Positions 31,313 through 42,773 of a stretch of DNA of 64,000 nucleotides are shown one piece after another; position 1 is the first letter of the stretch; each line of letters begins with the position of its first letter. Both the position numbers and the translations under genes were made by a program. The notes under the pieces are model-generated. The model was not told the DNA's origin and made no database searches. It worked only from the letters and a program-made list of their open reading frames with translations. The stretch is from Knufia peltigerae. Taxonomy: Eukaryota; Ascomycota; Eurotiomycetes; Chaetothyriales; Trichomeriaceae. The stretch lies in NCBI GenBank assembly GCA_030247855.1, contig JAPDRN010000094.1, positions 62,001 to 126,000 on the forward strand, written 5' to 3'.

Positions 31313-33154
31313 TCAGTGTTGCTGATAGTGCATTGGAGGCACGAACTCGTTGTTTTCGAAGAACGTGTGTTGGTACGCGGTCGCCGGAGCGCTGTGCGGA
31401 GCAGTGGTGACTGTGCCGGCATTGGCGAAGGCGAAGTCCATGTTAGGGCGGTTGATTGGTGCCGTCATCGGACCCGGGTGCATCGCCATGGCTCCTTGAG
31501 GAGTCTGGACCAATTGGTAGTAGTATTGGCCATTGTTATCGAAGGCCCTATATTCTGGCACTTGAAGTTGAAGCTCGGGGATCTGAGGTGGTGCTTGCAT
31601 GCGCATCGGCTGGGGCGCCGTCATGTAGTGCATTTCGGGATTCATGACAGGGTAAGACCCAGTTGCAGGCATGTACTCTTGTTGAGGTGAAGGCATGTAT
31701 CTGAAGTCGACCACATGGTTGTCAGAATACATTGAAGACGAGTTGACGACCGAAGCTGTTGAAGAATAGCTTGCGGAGTACTTGGAGATGATCTTCTTCA
31801 ATGCTGTAGACAGAATCTTCCATGGGAATACCTTGACATCCTTCTCGATGTTGCGGGGTTTGGGATGAGGGAAGCCCATGATGACTTTGAAAAATTCCTC
31901 ACTGTCTGGCTTGAGTTTGGAAACAGTCATCGGCCTGAATCCTTCCAGATTCCTGCGGATGCGGTTCTTTTCCTCGACAGTGAATCTCACTCCAACAAGA
32001 GCCTCGAGTAGGTAGATGGTGTCAACCGAGGTGACGTAGAATTCGTTCTTCTCTTTCCACCAGATGCACGAGATGCAGATGCTGCTTGGCTGACGGTCTT
32101 GTGGTGCGACAGGCTTGAATTCAGCCGTGATGGTGCTGTTAAGTTGGCTTCGTCGAAATTCCACGAGACGGCGACGAGCTTCTTTCTCATCCTGAGTCCA
32201 GGCCTCTTTCATGGTCTCCAGATCACCGCTCAACTTCAAATTCGCCTTTAGAGGGTGCATGGCATAAGGATTGAAGGCTTGCGGTTGTCCGATGGCCATA
32301 CCAGTGAAAGAGCCAGGAGGAGACTGTTGCATAGTGGAGGTGCGAACCAACTTAGGGACCGATGACTTCAATGGAGAGCTCGTCGCTGGTCGAGGAATGG
32401 GCGTCACTGGTGCTTTAGGACTTTGCTCGCTCTTCACAGTAGCAAAGGAAGGACTGTTGAAAGCAGGTGTATGCGGTGACGGAGCAGCCAAGGAGACCTG
32501 GGAAGCCGTCGAGGTCGAGTAATGGTGGCCAGACGGTTTTGGTGATGCAAAATTGGGAGCACATACTGGAAGCCCGGTACTGCCGGTCGGGGTGAGTACG
32601 AATGGTGTCCCCGGCGATGTCTGACCGCTGAGGTCGTAGTAATCACCCTGAGGATCCTGAACTTGAACCTGTGCCACTGCTGCTCTCTTCTGGGCTGGCA
32701 AATCGTACTCTTCAGCAAGCGAAGCTTTCCGTTTCAGATTAGGCTGTTGAATACTGTTTGTTGAAGGTGCCCGAGAGTGTGGAAGACTGAAATTCCTCAT
32801 ATGTTGAACAGGAGGTTTGATGTCTTGTGATACGAATTGGAAGTCGACATCTTGGTTTGCAGTAGGCTGGAGAAGATGGTGGTGATTGTACGGGGCTTGG
32901 AGGAATGTGCCGTAGAACATTGGATTTTCAGCATCGGAAGGCGGGAAATCTACCATCAAGTAAGCGACTGTGGCATCTGAAATGTTCACACACATACCTG
33001 CGAGCTCTGACTTCCCATAACCAGACATTGGGAATAGCGGACCAGGTTTGGCCGCGAGGCCTTCCTGGTATTGATTGGCAAAATGCTCTCCCTCGAAGAC
33101 TGCAGGATCGTAGGAGTCGTCGACTATGAAGGGGCCTGGCAAGTCTGGGAGAGC
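31313..33154 (-). CDS. medA: Medusa (medA)-like developmental regulator, N-terminus unresolved
   Basis: The main exon encodes about 613 residues. The conserved block (about residues 320-480 of this exon) includes HPLKANLKLSGDLETMKEAW, SICISCIWWKEKNEFYVTSV, LLEALVGVRFTVEEKNRIRR and NLEGFRPMTVSK followed by FPHPKPRNIEKDVKVFPWKI. I recall this arrangement from Medusa-family regulators (Aspergillus MedA, Magnaporthe Acr1), which control conidium development; the assignment is from memory. The rest is Pro/Ser/Gln-rich, with KRKASL and QKRAAV stretches, and the tail is Met/Pro/Gln-rich. The first in-frame ATG is at 33028 (571 residues), but the frame continues upstream through AVFEGEHFANQYQEG and LPDLPGPFIVDDSYD to a likely acceptor at 33155-33156. 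A matching donor lies at 33254, but the upstream exon has no ATG in phase. Confidence 0.72.
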   Translation of the reverse strand, partial: ALPDLPGPFIVDDSYDPAVFEGEHFANQYQEGLAAKPGPLFPMSGYGKSELAGMCVNISDATVAYLMVDFPPSDAENPMFYGTFLQAPYNHHHLLQPTANQDVDFQFVSQDIKPPVQHMRNFSLPHSRAPSTNSIQQPNLKRKASLAEEYDLPAQKRAAVAQVQVQDPQGDYYDLSGQTSPGTPFVLTPTGSTGLPVCAPNFASPKPSGHHYSTSTASQVSLAAPSPHTPAFNSPSFATVKSEQSPKAPVTPIPRPATSSPLKSSVPKLVRTSTMQQSPPGSFTGMAIGQPQAFNPYAMHPLKANLKLSGDLETMKEAWTQDEKEARRRLVEFRRSQLNSTITAEFKPVAPQDRQPSSICISCIWWKEKNEFYVTSVDTIYLLEALVGVRFTVEEKNRIRRNLEGFRPMTVSKLKPDSEEFFKVIMGFPHPKPRNIEKDVKVFPWKILSTALKKIISKYSASYSSTASVVNSSSMYSDNHVVDFRYMPSPQQEYMPATGSYPVMNPEMHYMTAPQPMRMQAPPQIPELQLQVPEYRAFDNNGQYYYQLVQTPQGAMAMHPGPMTAPINRPNMDFAFANAGTVTTAPHSAPATAYQHTFFENNEFVPPMHYQQH

Positions 33155-36100
33155 CTGAGATCGGTGTCAGTATTTGAATCATTTTGAAGAACCCCTGGGT
33201 TTTGAGGCCGATGCAACGACTAAGACATAAACAGGAATGGTAGATTGCACTCACCTGAAGATGACCGTAAGTGATCGAAGCCAGATTGACGGTATTGAAA
33301 TGTTTGGCGGGTTAGAACTAATTTGGGATTTAAAAGCACAAAGCGAGTGACTGGTTACTAAACGAGTGTGGTGGATATGAGGCGGAGTTTCCTCAAATCA
33401 GAGCGAACGACTGTGGGAAATGCTATCGAGATCCGACTTTGGAATTGACGGTCGTGATTCTCGTGATAAACATTCGAGTGGCAGTGTGGGTGGATGGGTA
33501 GGTATTTTGCCCCTAGGCGTGAGACGAGGTCTAGGAGGCTGTCCGGAAAAGCGACGATGCCACGATCTGTCGGTAAATCGAGCTTGCCGCGATTTGAATT
33601 GAGACTTGGAATCTTGTTGCGTGGTTCCAAACAGGTGAGAGGTTCAGTGCTAGCCTCGAGAACAAAGAATTCCAGACGGACGGAACGAACTATTCCATGG
33701 ATTAGCCAAACTATTGCCAGACGAGTTTCAAATCCTTGACCTGGATAATTATTTTGCTTACTTTCTGGAGAAGAGCTGAGGTAAGAGGCTAGAGATGAAG
33801 GTGTTGAATATACCCAGGTGGGCAGAGACGCTGACAGAGTGAAGACTTGTCTTTTTCAACCTGAGACAACTGTCACCAAGGGATGTTAGCGAGATATTCA
33901 AGAGACTTCCTGGGCAGGATATGGATCCAATTTCACAGGGAGAAAAATTAGGAATCAAATTTGTGATGCAAGGGCTGGTAGAGCAATGTCTGTGCCGTGA
34001 AGCAGGTTCCAAATCTGGTAACGAATCGTCCAGGATATACGTACCCAAAAGTCTGGATTCCAAACCCGACCAGTCACAATATGACTTGCTGATCTTCTTG
34101 CTGCCCTCTCGAGAGAAGAAATTCCACACACCAGAATTCCCCGGGGTGTGGTAAGCGCAGCTGGTGCGGACGCTCTGCAGTGTAGATATACCGCACACGG
34201 GCGGATCGGTTGAAGTATTCGGTACCCAACAGAGAATTCTTTCAACCAGCACCAAGTTATACTGGTTATCCAAAGTTCAAAAGTAGCGAATGTCTTTCAC
34301 ACGGCGGACGGACTCGGAAATGGTCAAGTAGGTGGGTAAAAGGTACTGAGGCGAAGAAGGCGCTTTTTGAGTACTTTTCAGCGAACGTATCGAAAGCGTA
34401 GGACTCGAGCGATTGAAAGTCCTAACGAACGAGGATATCAAATGCGTCTGAAAAGCGAATGTTGGGTTCGTGTGAATAAACGAAAGTATGGTCTGCGAAC
34501 AGAGCCGGGAAAAATGTCGAAGGAAGATGGAATGGGTTGATGAATAGGTGGAGCGGGAGTGTGAAAGAGGCAGCCGAGGAGGGGAAGGAAATGGCTATAT
34601 CGGCCTCGACCAGCCAGAAACGCAAAAGGGCTCAAGAAGGCAGTGTTCGATCGGGTCACGCAGGAGTCGTACTCGGCGAGTGAACGGGAGCATCTTCCCC
34701 TTCGCTGTCTGGACGGTCACTGGTGAGTTGGGGATGAGGCAGGCTTAGTGGCAGTGAGCGACTAGCGGGCTGAATGGAGGAAAGGCAAGGGGAAGAGTAC
34801 GTTCGAGGATGAGGATCCGACGAGGGGCTGCAGCGCGAGTGGGTTGAGAGGTGGATAACATGGGTGGTTCGATGATGGCACCGCAAAGAGTGTGTCGAGG
34901 AATAAGAGGATGGGAGGGTGAGCGACGAGGGAAAAATAGAAAAGCGGAGACACAATGCCTCACTGAGTGGCCAAAATGCAGCCAGCATGCGACTACGCTC
35001 TTTTCTGTCCAGCCTGTCCAGCCCGTCCCGCTGTCGATGCCTGCGTTTCTTGCCGATGTTCTTCTGGGACGCCGGAAGCCCAAACTATCACCAACAAGTG
35101 GTTTGTTGCTGTGCCTCGCTGTCTCGCCCATTTCTGCCTAGGTACGGAGTGCTCACCCAGACACGCCAACAGGGACAGTCTGGTGATCCCCATCACCGTC
35201 TACAGATTCTATCACGAATCTTCGTACCTAGTACCCTCCCTGCGTGGAACAAGGGGCCTTCCTTACAATCGGAGTGACAACAAGCCCAGGGCAAGATGAA
35301 GCGACTGGCGTTTGCGAGGTGCATAAACACGCCCAAGCCCGTCCACAGTTTGACCGGCAACTGGCGGCAAAGCCAAGTGGGAATCAACACAGTTCGACTT
35401 CTGCGTTACAAGGCCTGAAGTCGATGACAGTTGGCTCCAAGGCCAAAAAGTCCCCAAGCCAGTAAGCGATCCACCGCGAGTGAAAGGCGTGGCAGTCCAC
35501 AAACAACCAGGGCGTCTGATCGGGCATGGCCTCGATACAAAAGGGAAAGGCTTCATGTGCTTGCACAGCCGCACAACGGCACGACAAGGGTCAGCTTTCC
35601 TCCCTGAAGCCTGCAGCGCTCACGGGCTTCCTGGTGAGGTCATCACCGGCCAGGAGCCCAGTCCTATCACTCCCTATCTCTGCTCCTTACCTCAACGAGT
35701 TTGAGTTCTCTCCACTGGCCTCATCGACCCAAGTTACAGGCTCTTTCCTCTACTTGGCTCCCTGCCGGTTCCCCTACTCTAGCGCCGTGGACATCAGCCA
35801 GGGTCCTTGCTGCGTGTCCCCGCGCTCCAATGCTAAGTATAGCCCGCCAATCATCCAGCTGATGGCTTAGCGGCGAGAGATCATCACTCGTTTTTTTTGC
35901 CTCTCAAAAAGAGCGACACGCCCGAGCATGGGCTCGAAAAACTGTCAAAGCGGACACCTTGTGGCTAAAGGACAACTGGTTGGAAAGGAATGTTTTTCGC
36001 TTCGTCCCTTTTTCTTGACATGCTCCAAACACGACGCGTAGGGCCGCTTACACGATTCATGCATCACGGGCCTTGCATTGTTTGTTTGGTTCCATTGTAT

Positions 36101-38458
36101 TTTCAGCAAATCATCGATGGCAGCGTGCGACCCCTTGCGTCTACATATCGTAAAAAAGTCAATTGTTGTTCGGAAACGGCATGCTGCAATGGCCCAGCGC
36201 AACTCCTTCTGGTTCGCCACTGCCACTGCCACAATGCTGGGGTGCGCATCTGCCCGATCATCTGGACATCGCTCCAGATCATTCGTGGCTGACATTATTC
36301 TCGATGCAACCCTTGCACAACTCACGGATTTTCTTCTGGCGGCAGTTCGATTCTGTTGCTCCTTTGCATGCTTCGTCTCCTGGACTTTCTGCTAATACTT
36401 GAGCCGCTCCTTTGGCACCTCGGTCTACCTGTTAAGCGAGGATGAATTGCCATTTTGTCCCACTTTATGGCCATTTGGGCACGATAAGCTAAATTTTCTC
36501 TAACACCGGTCAAGTCTGGGGAAGTGCCCAGTCGCCCTTTTCACCGGCGTTCTTGCCCAACCGAGGATATGGTGTCGTTGTGCATTGAACCAGGGGTTAC
36601 AGGCGACCGCGCCGCGCTGACCCGGTACGAGTACGGAGTACTCGTATGATATTTTACTTATCAACTTTTTCGAGGCCTTCCAACCACCGCTCAAGTGGAG
36701 ATTGCTCTCTACTAAGAATCCTTTTTGCATGATATGTGGGCGTTTACGGAGCAAACATAAAGGCGAGTTACCTGGAGCTCTCTCGTCCCGTGTCTGAAAG
36801 ACTTCTGTCTGTATCGCAACGTTGTCCTCCCTTACTACGCGCCAGGCTCCATCGGTCGGGGTTTGCCGCGTTCGTTCTTTAGTCTATTGTCTACTTCGTA
36901 GTCGAGGCTTCAAACTACCACCCCGTGCAGAGGCTTGCGTTCAGGACAGGACCGTCAAGCTGCTATACTGACATAGCGTCAAATGTGTTCCTGTATGGAG
37001 CACCGGATATGTTTGGCCAGTGCTCCTGACTCGGCGCCACCCTTCAGGCTTTTTAGCGCATCACATGTGGTGACAGCACAATCGTAATTCATCTATACAC
37101 ATTAAATCATCTGTCTCCTTGTGCTCGGCACTGCCCGGAAATGCAAGTGAAACCCTCCTTCATTGCGAACTCCCTTCAAAATGGGGTGACGTGGACAAAC
37201 AGGACACAGAGGCTGTTGGAAAATCACGTTCTGAGGCTGTGAAGCTTGCACCTCGGCCAATGGTGTTAAGTGGTTGGGTGAAACCCCTAACGTGCTTTCT
37301 ATTTTTGCCCTGATCCTCTGGCGCATTCGGTTGAAAACAGCCTATCCCTCTACGAATGCGCCGGCGGAAACAAGACCGTTCTCGTAACCAAACTCTACTT
37401 TGTCGAGCCATATCACTTTTCGTGTCGGGTTTGGTTGGCAACGGGAACCCAGACTTGTGATGATCCTGACACACCCGCCTTGTTGGGTCCTGGGTCAGAC
37501 GGCCGCCGACATGGTGTCTAGCTTTGTGCAGCGACGCGTTTTTCTATGTACGACTCGAGTGATGGATGCATCACACTCCCAAGCGCAGAGTTTCTAATTA
37601 CGCTGGCGGCGAGCGCATTCTTTCGCATCACACACAGGATGGCTCCTGATTCATGCAGCGAAATGATATGAAACTTGTGTAAGCGTCCAGACATGCATTC
37701 ATCACCCACTGGACCGTCTGGATCGACATTCGACATTAGGCCCTCAGCTCGTCGTCGAAGCTTGACCAGACCATTCGACGATCAACCCACTGATGGATTC
37801 TAGTCTGTGTCTCCCTCCAGCTTCTTCTGTCTCTGCGCCTGTCAGTCTTGCATGAAGTATTCCACGGGCGCACGATATCAAATTCTCCAGAATCCAGGCA
37901 CAGAAGAACCTTTGTGTGACAGTCTATAGCCTCTCATCCCGCCAAGGCCATTTTGTAGACTGCATACTGGTTCATCAAGGTCGACTATACCTGACTCGAT
38001 TAGGAGACCTCTCCTTGCTTCGTACTCCCAATCCGGTTTTTCTATTCTGACCGCCCGTAGAGCGTGACAGGGAACAAGTTGCACAGCAGTGATGCTGTGA
38101 TCGCCGGTTCCCTAATCCTGGATCGTCACTGCAACCCTTCCAGATGATCTGTTGGCTGTGCACATTTCGGTGACTTGCGACCTGAGAAGCTACCTGGGAA
38201 TGTTTGACTTTTGCCACAGTGCTACCACTTCAACATGAACAACACGATCTACTCTATCGATAGTGCGAGACCCTGCATATCATCGGCCACATCTGCAACA
38301 AAGCAAAAATAGAAATCCTGAGTTGAAACACATTGGGCATATTGGCGTTAGGTGTATGGGCGAGAAACGCAGAGGATACGAGAAGATGATCAGCACAACC
38401 TTGCATTTCCAGCGACGAAGCTGACCGGATAATACACGCTCAACACATCTAATTATAT
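33155..38458. other. Long gene-free region upstream of the medA-like gene
   Basis: About 5.3 kb without a supported coding gene. The left part (to about 34.4 kb) probably contains 5' UTR exons and promoter of the medA-like gene; a donor-like site at 33254 supports at least one 5' intron. All open frames are below about 140 codons and none resembles a family. A 9 bp-arm palindrome is at 36626..36646. The right end holds the 3' flank of the SKL-tailed dehydrogenase gene. Noncoding transcripts or an extended regulatory region are possible. Confidence 0.45.
36626..36646. repeat. Perfect inverted repeat TACGAGTAC-GGA-GTACTCGTA
   Basis: Two 9 bp arms are exact reverse complements around a 3 bp loop, and the centre also reads TACGGAGTAC. 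It lies in the gene-free region upstream of the medA-like gene. It could be a binding site for a dimeric factor or a remnant of a small element; the function is unknown. Confidence 0.7.
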
Positions 38459-39603
38459 TCACAGCTTGCTGTCGGCACCGTCCTTGGTGAGCTCGATCAC
38501 CAACTTGCCGAATTGGCTGGCCTTCTTCATGTCCTCGAACAGACCGTTGATGGCATCCAGGTCGAAACCCTGGACGATTCGCGAGACTACAGGCTTTGCC
38601 TTGTTCGCCTTGACGAAAGCGACCATGTCTTTGAATTCCTTTCTCGATCCCATCGTCGTCCCTCTGACCTCGATATTCCTGAGCACGGCCTTCATCAACC
38701 ACGGCATCTTAGGTCCCATGGTCATGCCATAGACTGCGATTATACCGCCAGGCTGCAGCAGCATTGTTAGTCACCCATCGTGCAATCGTGAAGTGATCCA
38801 ATACGTACCTTGAGCAAGGCCACGCCCTTGTCAACGATATCACCGCCGGCGCCGTCAACAATGGCATCGAGTTGCTTGTTCTCCGCAGGCAACATGGCCA
38901 ACAATTTCTTTTCCCAACCCTCCTCTTTGTAGTTGATACCGCCCGCCGCTCCGAGTTTGATGGCCTTTTGGAGCTTCTCCTCGCTGCTACTGCTGACGTA
39001 GACATTGGTGCCAGCGGCTCGTGCGAATTCCAGAGCGAACAAGGCCACACCGCCACCGATGCCGGTGACGAGGATATTCTTGCCTGGGCCGATGTTTCGA
39101 GGCCCGCATTTGGTCATGACGGCTCGCCACGCGGTGAGTCCAGTCAGGGGGATGGCGGCCGCTTCGACGGCAGACAGATGGGCCGGTGCCTCCTCGAGCT
39201 CGGACTCGTCGATGACCATGTACTCTTGCAACGTGCCGTTCACGTTGACCTTTGTGCCGCCTAGAATCCTGTAGCCGCCCTGTTCTTCGGGGCCCTCGGG
39301 GCTGTCGTGCCAGCCCAGGCCCGGGTTCACAATGACCCTCTTGCCCTTCCACTTTGGGTCGGCGTCGCTCCCCAGGGCGACGACCGTCCCGCACCCGTCC
39401 GACAACAACGTCACGCCGAAGGTGGTGCCCGGGTAGAGGTGCTGCCGCACGTACAGGTCTCGGTGGTTCAACGCGGTGGCGTGCATCTTGATGACGACCT
39501 CCTTGCCCTTCGGCGTCGGTTTGGCGACATCGTCGAGCGACAACGGATAGTAAACCTGGCCAGGCTTGCCTTCTACCTTGGACACGGAAATCGACTTTGG
39601 CAT
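38459..39603 (-). CDS. Zinc-type alcohol dehydrogenase-like MDR protein with C-terminal SKL
   Basis: Two exons, 39603..38809 and 38752..38459, give 362 residues. The GroES-like half has ALNHRDLYVRQHLYPGTTFG and GCGTVVALGSDADPKWKGKR. The Rossmann half has NIGPGKNILVTGIGGGVALF, then GGINYKEEGWEKKL and LDAIVDGAGGDIVDKGVALL. This matches the fungal zinc-type alcohol dehydrogenase-like group, a probable NADPH-dependent enone or quinone reductase; zinc ligands are not conspicuous. The C-terminus ends DSKL: SKL is the canonical PTS1 peroxisome signal, so the enzyme is predicted to be peroxisomal. That could link it to beta-oxidation or a peroxisomal biosynthetic step. A 216-codon minus frame overlapping the 5' half is a GC-rich shadow. 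Confidence 0.9.
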
Positions 39604-40788
39604 GATGATGATGATGTTGAGGACTTTTCGTTGTCAATGCTTGCTGCTCCCCTGTGACCGGCCGGGCGATGCTTCACTAGGGTGGACTCGCTTCTGGTTG
39701 TTTTTGATTTAAAAAAAGATTATCAGACAAGCAAGATCCAGAAGACACAACATCTGCTGCGAGATCTGTGTTTCTATCTTTCTACCCAGACATTCAAAAC
39801 CTGCTTAGAAATTGGACGTCGGCGTTTTCTCGCGATTTCATTCACTCGTCAGTCTCATCTCTGATGCTAGGAAGATGCATTTGGCAATGATGGCATAGTC
39901 AAGTCAGCCAAAATGCCCATGACTCAGCACATTTCCCGACAAAATCCCCCGCGATCGAGCAAAGGACGAAGAATATTGAACAAGCCGAGGTGGCCAAGGC
40001 GACGGGACCAGGAACAACTAAAGATCCGAAGACGGTCACGTGCGCAGATTTTGATGAGTGTTGTCAGCGAGGTCTCTGCTTACTTGAGTGTCTATGGCTT
40101 TTAGGACGACCGATATGTTAATTTCCCATGTTCAGCTTCATTTCCCAGGTTGCAGTGAGGTCCCTAGAAGGACCACCTGACCGGGAACTGCAACGAGTGC
40201 GAGCTGAATCGTATATTTCCAATCACCAGAGTCGATCTGCCCAGACTCGGGCATGATCAAAGCCGAATAGTCCAAGGAATGATTGGTGTATTACCGCCCC
40301 GAAGATCCTTTAGCAAGATACGTTACGAGACACCCAGGCTGTTATAGGTAAGTAAGTGGAGTGGACCGAGATGTTCTTAATTCCACGCACAGGACTCGCC
40401 CGACCAGCAGAGTCAAGCTCCTGGTGGGTGCCGGGCATCACAAACTTTTAGGGCAACCAGAGTGTGTCGACTTGCCTTTTTCCGCCCCAATGCGTAACAT
40501 ATCAAATTTCGATTTTCAGCTCGAAAACCTGCGTGAATCTCTCGATTGAGATGATTTATACCTAGTTGACACAGGGTTGTTTTTCGACAGAAGAACGTTT
40601 GTTGCAGAAGACTTTCGAATGAGCTTTCTTGACCTCGAAAAAAAAATCTCGGACATCGCGGAATTACAGGTGACAGAAATCTTAGTCATTCAAAGCACGG
40701 GAGGGGTATTTCTCCCTACCCGGTGCTCGGCCTCCGAATCCTTTGATATAGGACGACAGTTCCAGAATAGCAAGCAGCCTGCAGCAAA
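39604..40788. other. Divergent intergenic region
   Basis: 1.2 kb between the MDR gene (minus) and the aminotransferase-like gene (plus). Only short frames; nothing recognised. Confidence 0.35.
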
Positions 40789-42773
40789 ATGGGCTCCTTT
40801 GGTGAGGTGACTGAGTTTGGGCATGGTTTCAAGTCGCAGTTTCTGTTTGATCCCAAATATACCAATTTGAATCATGGTATGTGTCTGCTCTAATTCCTCG
40901 ATCTGAATATGCCGTCTTGTGGGAAACACGCCAACCCCCTGAATGACCGTGGCGACTGTTGGCGCTCAACGACATTGCGATCGTATACTATATTGAATCA
41001 CCGGGATCTAATATGGTTCTACAGGGTCATTCGGAACATATTCTCTTCCAGTCCGCAACGCCTTGCGCGGATACCAGAAATTGGCAGAAGCAGCGCCGGA
41101 TAAATTTCTGAGATATCAATATGTCGACCTCTTGGACAAGGCTAGAGACCGCATTGCACGACTACTTAACGCCCCTGTCGATGAATGCGTATTCGTCCAG
41201 AATGCCACGACTGGTATGTATGTCCCCGACTTGTCTGAGCAACAGTGACTAATGGTATCGACAGGCGTCAACACCATCTTGCGGAATCTGCAGTACAAGG
41301 AAAAAGACTGCATCATTTATTTTGATACGATCTACGGAGCTTGCGAGAGGACGCTAGCTTCAATTGTTGAAACAAATCCTCAACTTCATCTGAGGAAAGT
41401 CGGACATGGGCAAGACTTCGGCTATTCGTTGCCCTGTACGCATCCTGAAATTCTGAATGCCCTTTCGCAAACGATCTCTCGGGTGATATATGATGGATAC
41501 ACACCCAAAGTCTGTGTATTCGACACCATTGTTTCGCTTCCAGGAGTTCGGTTTCCATTTGAGAGAATCACGAAAATGTGCAAAGAGTATGGCATTCTCA
41601 GTCTGATCGATGGTGCGCACGGTGTTGGCATGATACCACTAAATTTGGCTCAACTTGATGCGGATTTCTTCGTGAGCAACTGTCACAAGTAAGTCTGCAC
41701 CCTGGAGGTGAGGATTCATGCTCACCATGCACAGATGGCTATACACTCCGCGAGGATGTGCAGTTCTACATGTACCAAAACGCAACCAACATCTCATTCG
41801 AACGACATTCCCAACCTCACATGGATATGTGCCACCTCCTGGTTCATCTTCTAGATTCCGCAACCCATTGCCACCAACAGACAAGTCCGACTTTGTCAAC
41901 CTGTTCCAATTCGTTGCGACGGTCGACAGCTCACCATACTATTGCGTACCAGCCGCTCTCAATTTCCGACAGAACTTATGCGGGGGCGAAGAGGCCATTT
42001 ACAATTATATTCGTGACATCGCTCAGCGAGGAGCCGACCTTCTTGCCATGGTTCTGGGCACAGAAGTCATGGATGATCTCGATGCTGGTTATGGGTTGAA
42101 AACAATGGGAAGTTACGAAGCAACCGATCGCAGAGATGGCGGAAGGACGGGCTGGTCGGGCGGTCTGAGAGATTGTGCCATGGCTAATGTCCTCCTTCCT
42201 ATTACGATCGTTGGGGCGTCTGCCCGAGGAAGCATCAGCATGGGACCTGGTGGAGCTGGAAGTGCAGGCGGGTTGTCACCTGCACTACGACAAAACTCCT
42301 ATGGCTTCCCCAACCCTGGCAACCCACAGTCTCTGCGGACACCTTCTCCCAGTGGGCTTTTGGGTGAGCCCAACATATCACGTTCCCCATTAAATTCTCC
42401 AGGAGCATATTCAGCTGGGCCCATCGTGGTCCAAGAAGCCGATGTTCCGTGTCATGTCGCATGGATGCAGAAGACGCTGGTGGATGAATTCAACACATTC
42501 GTGGCGATCTACGAGTACGATGCCAGACTGTGGACGCGGATTTCTGGTCAGATCTATCTAGAGCTCAAGGACTTTGAATGGCTCGGGGAAGTTCTCAAAG
42601 GACTGTGTGAGCGCGTTCGAGCCGGGGAAAGTCTGAGGGGTAGGTCAGACATAAGCGAAAGAGTCGAGACGATGACAATTGCAGAGCCCAAACCACCCTC
42701 GCGGCAAGGGACCACTGAATCGTTGGCCGCTCGCAGATTCGATATCACACAAGGCGGCTGGGTCGAGGAATGA
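40789..42773 (+). CDS. Class V aminotransferase-fold PLP protein (isopenicillin-N-epimerase-like)
   Basis: Four exons, 40789..40876, 41025..41213, 41265..41688 and 41735..42773, give 579 residues. The start MGSFGEVTEFGHGFKSQFLF leads into FDPKYTNLNHGSFGTYPVAV, the usual opening of these proteins. PLP-site features: ECVFVQNATTGVNTILRN, the aspartate of LIDGAHGVGMIPLN (D208, H211), and the Schiff-base lysine K234 in SNCHKWLYTPRGCAVL, assembled across the third intron. The family includes isopenicillin N epimerase, cysteine desulfurase-like and hercynylcysteine lyase proteins; the reaction here is unknown. About 70 residues (roughly 395-465) rich in Gly, Ser, Pro and Asn interrupt the C-terminal domain, making the protein longer than the typical 420-480 residues. 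There is no nearby pathway partner. Confidence 0.88.

Noticed and set aside
38987..39637. 216-codon minus-strand frame in the SKL-tailed dehydrogenase
   Set aside because: Arg/His/Pro-rich shadow in the wrong frame of a well-supported gene.
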